A DNA stretch of 64,000 nucleotides from Apium graveolens (Eukaryota > Streptophyta > Magnoliopsida > Apiales > Apiaceae): NCBI RefSeq assembly GCF_009905375.1, contig NC_133657.1:42093853-42157852 (forward strand), given 5' to 3'. Position numbers and translations under genes: made by a program. The notes beneath the pieces were generated by a model. That model ran no database searches and had not been told where the DNA came from. It saw nothing but the letters and a program-made list of their open reading frames with translations. Below are positions 58,023 to 64,000 of this stretch, one piece after another (the stretch's first letter is position 1; each line of letters opens with the position of its first letter).

Positions 58023-58541
58023 TGTTAGGCCCTTAATTAACTGTAGAGGGGGGGGGGGGGTGAATACAGCTAATACAATCTATTTGACAAAGCTTCAACA
58101 GAATCAACAGTTTTTATATTAACTAATAAAAACTTATTACAAACGTACTATCTCGAAAGGATGAACAATTATCCTTGAGAGCTTCTAGGTTATGCGAAAG
58201 TTATAACAATATCGTAATGCATATATCATGAACCTATCTATGCTTTATACAGAGCACAACTACACAATGTATAAAAAATCTTATTCTATCACCAACAAGG
58301 AAATCTATAAAATTGCTTCTGAGATGAAGTCCTGCACCGCCTTGAGTTCCTGTTTCCTTTTCCTCATTGAAGATCAACTAATATGACAAAAACTGATTTT
58401 ATTATCCGTTGACATCATCACCCGTTAATATCATTATCCATCGATATCATCATCCATTGACATCATCATCATCCGTTGATATATAAGTTCTGAAGTGAAC
58501 TTCTGATAGTATATGTTTGATATCATCAATTGCTCCTAACA
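58023..58541 (-). repeat. Copia 5' LTR with 13-G run
   Basis: TGTTAGGCCC to GCTCCTAACA, a 519-bp LTR with perfect TGTTAGG/CCTAACA ends. A run of 13 G sits at 58048-58060. A degenerate tandem of CATCATCCGTTGATAT-like units occupies about 58410-58490. It interrupts a plus-strand Gypsy-3 LTR. The 3' part of this copia is missing. Confidence 0.85.
58410..58490. repeat. Short tandem repeat, CATCATCCRTTGA-type units
   Basis: Successive units such as TTGACATCATCACCCGTTAA, TATCATTATCCATCGATATC and ATCATCCATTGACATCATCA repeat with variation over about 80 bp inside the copia LTR. Confidence 0.7.
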
Positions 58542-59148
58542 CTATGTGTTCATTGTTTGACGGTTTTAGTTATAACTTTCAATCCGTACATCGAATTTGG
58601 GTGAAACGAAGGGTAGATAGAATCTTGTAACGTCTATGTGACAATTAAAATAAGATAAGAATGAGTATTGATAGATACTTGTGATGTCTAGCAGAAGAAG
58701 TGAGGCATAGAAATGGAAAGTAAATGGTATGTGAATAGAACGATAGACGAGTGCAAGTGAAGTTAAAGTCAATCGAGATAAGGCAAATGTTTTGAACCTT
58801 TCTTGAGATATAATGCAAGTATTTTGAATTTTTCTTATTTTATATTCCAAGTGCTTTGAATTTCTTAATCCTAAACCTTGATCACATCATTTGATATTTG
58901 AACCGTAAGCCTTATTCCTTCAGTTTTGAGTTTTAAAAGTTTGTAAGAATGTTTGTTAATCAGATGTAAGTAAAACTAGTTGGTATTTGGTTCGTTGTAA
59001 TGTAATTGAGGTTGTGTCTTGTGTTCATACTTTAACCTGTTGCGATTCGTGGTCATTGCATATTTTATTTCTTAAAAAGGATTATATATTGTGTGTGTGT
59101 GTGTGGTGTGAACCCCAAACTTTTGACCCAGATTTGGAGGGTGTCACA
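58542..59148 (+). repeat. Gypsy-3-family LTR, plus strand, internally deleted
   Basis: Matches the reverse complement of 50225-51605 but lacks about 770 bp (joint near 58920). It ends GATTTGGAGGGTGTCACA. A (GT)n run lies at 59088-59104. It is the 5' LTR of a second, plus-strand member of the family. Confidence 0.85.
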
Positions 59149-59152
59149 GGTT

Positions 59153-59170
59153 TGGTATCAGAGTTACAGG
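59153..59170 (+). other. Primer binding site of plus-strand Gypsy-3 relative
   Basis: TGGTATCAGAGTTACAGG follows the LTR end by four bases, matching the initiator-Met type. Leader sequence continues to about 59390 and then no longer resembles the family. Confidence 0.85.
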
Positions 59171-60306
59171 TTATAAGTCACTGAAATAATCCTAGTATGT
59201 CGGGATTGGTAGAAGGTTAGGAATAGGAATAAGTAATAGAAAGATAGGATATCGAGAGGTTGGGTGCGACTGTACAAAAAGTTTCAGCATGGTTCGTGTT
59301 GTGATTCGAGATTCTTATCTTGTAGTGTTGATTTTCAGATAGCAGCAAGGCATGGCATGAGTGTCGTATCTAATATATACATCCTTAATCTAATTAAGAA
59401 TACATCTTTATAAACTACTCTACACATACATTCATCATATGTGCATATATATGTAAAGTGCAATAAATAAATGTGGTTGGTTATGTCTTTATCCTATGTG
59501 ATCTTCATCAAGCTAATGACAAAGATCTAGATCAATCTAAGATGAAAAATAAATACAAGCTAACTATTACATGTCTTCTTTCTTGTATTGCTTCCTTGGA
59601 TGGCCTCCATGTGAGATTACATTTCCTTGATCTTCAAATTTTGATGTCTTCATATACATTACGAGAATGAAATATGAAACTAATGAACTTACAAGAAAAA
59701 CTCAAGTTACATTTGAGATTTAATAATTACAAGATCGAACGACATGCAAGCCGTATTTAAAATACCAAAATCATTAACCTAAGATCATAATCCATAATCA
59801 TCAACCATGCTCAATTAACACATAAGAACATGTTAGAAAACATAATTTGATCTTAACATATCATACCTATCATGATCTAATCATAAAAACCAAATATGGA
59901 AAAAATACAAAAATTCGAAATTAAATCTGATAAGAGTAAATCGCAGATTACAGGGCCTTAACAACATCAAACACCTTAAGGATCAGTCGATGATAGCTAA
60001 AGCTATCATTTTCGTTCAGACGCTCAATTGCATATGAAATCCTGTATTTGTTTGCCAAAATATGACACCAGACCCAGAGTTCAGCAAATTCACTACATCC
60101 GATTCAGAATCGTATCAAATACGATTCATATAATAAAAATAAACACAGAACATGTATATATCAGTATATATACATATTATATAATCATCATATGATTATA
60201 CAACTCTCATGAATATTATATATTCAAAACATATATAAACATAACAACATATACAATATACAAAATCGCATACATAACAATCATGGAATTTTGTATACAT
60301 GTTATC
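59171..60306. other. Leader remnant, then unassigned AT-rich sequence
   Basis: The first 220 bp read as gypsy leader. From about 59390 the DNA is AT-rich with no coding frame above noise on either strand; a 65-codon frame at 59473 has no recognisable motif. The inverted pair GATAGCTAAAGCTATC is at 59992-60007. Probably retroelement debris or a leader on minus, but not identified. Confidence 0.5.
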
Positions 60307-61299
60307 TGTTAGAAAATGGAAAGTTTGAGGCATATTTTATATATGTTCTTGATATGATTTCCGGAAGCTAACACTTGGAGGTTGTTCCTTGACATTTCAT
60401 ATTTAGATCCAAGGCATTTTCTTAGTGGAATCCATGAATATATTGCGACAAAGTTGCTTGTTTGAAATGGGTTATGGGGATTTTGTCCCACATTGATATT
60501 GTAAAAGAAAGATATTGAGTTTATATAGCATCTTGTGTTAGTGTTATTTACAACTACTAGCATAAGTGGAATGCTTGTATGGCCTAGTGCTAGTGGGAAC
60601 TCTTATATTTTTTCTTTTCTATTACAAGTATAATAATTTATATTGATTATTTAATTATTAATATAAAATATATCGAGTAAGGATTATTTTAATCATACTC
60701 TGAATATATTTTGTAATATTAATATTAATTAATCAGGATATAATATAAATAATAAGGAAAACCCATTTTGTTTACTTTTTCTGTTTTGTTACTTGGTGTA
60801 CCACATCGAGTAAAATTGAAGAAGAGTAACTTGAGATGCCTATATATTGAGAGGTACACTTGAGATAAATAAGACACAAGTCTCGGTGCCTACCTCGCAA
60901 ACATATATGAGTTACATAGGTTTTTGGGAAAACTGAGGTGTGAGTCGCTGTTGATCATTGTTGGTTTTGTGGCTAGATTGATCTGTTGCTGTTTTATCCT
61001 GGAAGCGATATTGTTGCATTCCATCACAGCTTAAGTGGGGGCAATAATCTCTTCAAGAACAGTCAAGTCCTCTTGAAGGGTTTGGCGACTCAGCTGTTGT
61101 GTTATTCTTCTTATCAGAATTTGGAAAGCGATAAGAGATAAGTTTTCTTTACTTTCTTTGTCAATTACAGTCTTTATAGTTTGTTATTGCCTTCGTGTTT
61201 TATTTCGTTAGTTGGTTATTTGGTTATTTGCCTTGTTCTTGTTATTGTATATATATAACTTCCAATTGTTGCTGTGTAGTTAGAATTATACCCAACAAC
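60307..61299 (+). repeat. Copia-4 5' LTR (right boundary approximate)
   Basis: Starts TGTTAGAAAATGGAAAGTTTG. The end is placed at ATTATACCCAACA because of its CA ending and distance to gag, but no standard initiator-Met primer site follows, so the boundary is uncertain. Two CCCACATTGAT/CCACATCGAG motifs are at about 60488 and 60801. Confidence 0.6.
60839..60849 (+). promoter_or_regulatory. TATA box of Copia-4 LTR
   Basis: CCTATATATTG, 38 bp downstream of a CCACATCGAG motif. It predicts a start near 60873. A similar weaker set (CCCACATTGAT, then TTTATATAGC) lies at 60488-60530. Confidence 0.55.
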
Positions 61300-61339
61300 C
61301 TTGAAGAGATTATAGTTATATATATAGTTAATTAGCAAG

Positions 61340-62230
61340 ATGGTTAATGAAACTAGTGATGTTCCTAATACTGTTGAGGCTGGTTCTCGTTCTGGTGGTA
61401 CTGTTTCCATTGATTGGACTACGTACTGTTTTCCCCAGCCAATTGATTTATCGGGTATGCCTGATAAATTTAGTGGTGGAGTTTCTTTTTCGCGTTGGCA
61501 GAAAAAGATGAAGCTCTGGTTAACGGTTAAGTGTCTATGGCCAGTGGTATAGTATGATCCTCCTGTGTTGGATCAAGAGAAGGCTGAATTTGTTAAGGCT
61601 TATGCTTTATGGGCTGAGAAGGATGGGGTGGCTAGGGCAGCCATTTTGGCAGCCTTGGAGAACACCTTATTCGATATTTATTCATCAGATTCCTATACTG
61701 CTAAAGTCTTATAGGATAAGTTGGACCAAACCCATAATACTGATTCTTAAGGTCTTGAGAAGTATTATGTGGCTAGGTTTCTTTATTTTAAGTTGGTGGA
61801 TGGGAAATCCATGACTAAACAGGTTCATGAGTTTGAGATGTTGGTTCATGCTTTGGGTGAGTCTGATATGGTCTTGCCTGAGAAGTTTCGAGTGATGTAT
61901 GTGATTGAAAAGCTCCCTAAGCCTTGGGAAGAGTTTGCTCTTTCCCTGAAAAGACCAAAAGGAGAGATCACTTGGACTAACTTGATGTTAGACATCTCTG
62001 TGCAAGAGCAGCACAAGTCCAAACAGGGACATGTGTTGTCTGTGGAACATGGGAGCTCGAAGGTGAATGTAGTGAATGTAGGACAGAAAAGAAAGTTAGT
62101 CACTAAGAAGGCTAACACTAAACCTGACAAGAACAAGGCTAAGAAACCAAAGGCGAACAAACTTTGTTGGTCTTGTGGACAGGTTGGTCATTGGAGTAAG
62201 GACTGTCCAAGTAAGAAAGCTAGAGTGGTA
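61340..62230 (+). pseudogene. gag: Copia-4 gag with three in-frame stops
   Basis: Met at 61340 begins a gag with IDLSGMPDKFSGGVSFSRWQ. The same frame continues through TAG (61550-61552), TAG (61712-61714) and TAA (61747-61749). It then holds open through the UBN2-type core (YYVARFLYFKLVDG, then HALGESDMVLPEKFRV) to a basic linker and one CCHC knuckle, CWSCGQVGHWSKDC (62165-62206). No frameshift is needed, only the three nonsense codons. Confidence 0.88.
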
Positions 62231-62802
62231 GCTCAAGCAAATACTATGCTTGGACTTGGAATCACGAGTGGGCCAGTTGCTAACATGGTCATTGGTGAGG
62301 TTGTTGCCTCTGGAACCGATGACGGGTATGTTACTTACAACCCTGTACTACTTTCCATTTATCTGTCACATGAGTGGTTGATTGATACTAGAGCTAATGT
62401 ACATATTTGTGCTGATATTAGCTTGTTTGTATCTTATGAACAGAGTCATGGAGTGACAGTAACGATGGGGAATGCGAGTGTTGCACAAGTGGTTGGAACA
62501 GAAAATGTGGACCTGAAGTTTGCTTCTAGGCGTATTCTATCTTTGACTAGAGTGCATCATATTCCCTCCATTCATAGAAATATAATAAGTGGAAGTTGTT
62601 TAGTTAAGAACAGCTTTGAACTTTCTTTGAGATGTAATAAAGCAGTTATTACACATACTGGTACATTCTTTGGCAAGGGTTATTTGTCTGATGGTTTATT
62701 TTTAATAAATGTGGAGCCTGTTTTGGGAATGTGGAGCCTGTTTTGGGAAGTTTTATTAGTAATAGTGTTGCACCTTCTGTTAATTGTGTATAATCATTTG
62801 AT
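62231..62802 (+). pseudogene. pol: Copia-4 protease with altered active site and duplication
   Basis: The active site reads LIDTRANVHIC where relatives have DTGANVHIC (codon 62390-62392, GGA to AGA). GSCLVKNSFELSLRCNKAVI follows. A 20-bp tandem duplication (62708-62727 and 62728-62747) shifts the frame by two and accounts exactly for the change to the integrase frame. Confidence 0.88.
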
Positions 62803-63821
62803 TTGTGGCACTTACAATTTGGTCATTTAAATTTTGGTGCTCTAAAGAATATGATGAATTTAGAGTTGATTCCAAAGTACGCCACTGATAAGAAATCTAA
62901 GTGTCAAGTGTGTGTAACTGCTAAACAAACAAGGAAACCTTTTCATAATGTTGTTAGGGATTCAGACTTGTTAGATTTAGTGCACTCAGACATATGTGAA
63001 TTTGGTGGTGTGTTGACTAGGGATCACTACAGATATTTTATTACCTCTATAGATGATTGTAGTAGATATTGTTATGTTTATTTGCTTAAACATAAGGATG
63101 AAGCACTAGATAAATTCATTATGTATAAAAATGAAGTTAAAACACAAACTGGCAAAGTACTTAAACGTTTTAGATCTGATAGAGGTGGTGAGTACATGAG
63201 TACCTTGTTTAATGAATTTTGTGCAAGCAATGGAATAGTTCATGAGGTTACTCCACCATACAAACTTGAGTCTAATGGGGTGGCAGAGTGAAAGAACAAA
63301 ACTTTTAAAGACAAGATTAATTGTATGCTGATTAATTCGGGGTTGCCTAAGTACATGTGGGGAGAGGCTCTGAATATGGCTTGCCATATTCTGAATAGAG
63401 TCCCTTTGAAACATATGGACAAGACAGCATATGAATTAAGGAGAAAACGTAGGAGAAGTTTGAGTTATCTTCGTGTGCGGGGTGCCTTGCTAAGCTACTT
63501 GTCCCTGAACACAAGAGAAAGAAACTGGGTCCGAAAACTGTTGATTGTATTTTTCTGGGCTATCTTGAAACCACAACTGCTATGAGATTTTTAGTATTAA
63601 AATCTGATATAGATGGTATTATGGCGAATATGATAGTTGAGTTTCGTGATGCAACTTTCTTTGAGGAAGTATTCCCAATGAAGACTAGTATACCTTTGGG
63701 TATTTCTGAGGATGATCCCACTCACACATCGATTTCTATTCCTGATCATGTGGAAAAGATGACAAATGTGGGGGTGGATCCTAGTAGTAGCTCGACTCCT
63801 AATGAAGTAGAGGAACCTTGA
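62803..63821 (+). pseudogene. pol: Copia-4 integrase
   Basis: Zinc region LWHLQFGHLNFGALKNM and CQVCVTAKQ. Core acids are in VHSDICEFGG, RFRSDRGGEY and the glutamate of SNGVAE, which is followed by TGA (63289-63291; CGA or AGA in relatives). The C-terminal part (GLPKYMWGEALNMACHILN) is readable, with a slip near 63475. The tail ETTTAMRFLVLKSDIDGI with a Ser/Thr/Asp-rich linker follows in a third frame, ending at TGA 63819-63821. Confidence 0.88.
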
Positions 63822-64000
63822 AGGAGTAAGCGTGCAAAGGTAGTCAAGGACTTTGGAAGTGACTTTATCACTTACAATGTCGAGGATGAGCCTTTAACTT
63901 CCCGTCAAGCCATGGATTCTTCGGAGTCAAGGCATTGGAAAGGCGCTGTAAAGAGTGAAATTGACTCAATTGTTTCAAACGGAATATGGGAGTTAATTTA
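63822..64000 (+). pseudogene. pol: Copia-4 reverse transcriptase N-terminus, cut by window end
   Basis: Continues in frame after the TGA: RSKRAKVVKDFGSDF, EPLTSRQAMDSSESRHW and IVSNGIWELI. This is the usual start of copia RT (relatives EAINSEIDSI...NGTWELV). The catalytic motifs lie beyond the window. Confidence 0.82.

Larger units (their letters stand above)
60307..64000 (+). mobile_element. Copia-4: plus-strand Ty1/copia, runs off window
   Basis: Candidate 5' LTR, then gag, protease, integrase and the RT start in copia order. The sequence style (SDICEFGGVLTRDHYRYF) suggests the Ivana/Oryco group, tentatively. Several stops and a 20-bp duplication break the polyprotein. RT beyond its first 60 or so residues lies outside the window. 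Confidence 0.88.

Overview
The window is plant nuclear DNA, almost certainly a dicot with a large repeat-rich genome. Everything recognisable is LTR-retrotransposon: Ty3/gypsy (Tekay-like chromoviruses and Athila) and Ty1/copia (SIRE-like and others), nested in one another. Long LTRs, initiator-Met and Asp tRNA primer sites, plant-type TATA boxes and AT-rich spacers support a plant. An Apiaceae-like host is only a weak impression. No host gene, tRNA, rRNA or CRISPR was found.

Left block, 1-22715. The oldest piece is an Athila element on the minus strand (16544-22715). Its integrase is cut by a plus-strand Tekay-like chromovirus (Gypsy-1, entering from before base 1 and ending at 16543), whose roughly 3.8 kb 3' LTR is split by a complete minus-strand copia (Copia-1, 6773-14759) with a perfect GATGT target duplication. 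Copia-1 is young (near-identical LTRs) but has lost the RT catalytic motif and most of RNase H. Its leader carries two unusual structured arrays.

Middle block, 22716-48498. A minus-strand Tekay-like element (Gypsy-2) has a truncated 3' LTR joined to the Athila LTR through a templated-filler-like junction. It is split by a 12.7 kb SIRE-like copia (Copia-2, 28051-40706), and it has an extra 186-codon reading frame upstream of gag. Its 5' LTR lies head to head with an inverted LTR of the same family (45973-47830), which itself sits in an inverted Athila LTR piece (47831-48498).

Right block, 48499-64000. A SIRE-like copia fragment on plus is cut by a minus-strand Tekay-like element (Gypsy-3, 50225 to about 57500). 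Then come a copia 5' end on minus (to 58541), a plus-strand Gypsy-3-family LTR with primer site (58542-59170), about 1.1 kb of unassigned AT-rich sequence, and a plus-strand copia (from 60307) that runs off the end.

None of the polyproteins is intact. Most inactivating changes are nonsense codons of the C-to-T or G-to-A type, as expected for methylated, silenced repeats. The element genes do not form a host pathway. Within each element gag packages the RNA, protease matures the polyprotein, RT/RNase H copies the RNA, and integrase (with a chromodomain in the Tekay-like elements) inserts the copy.
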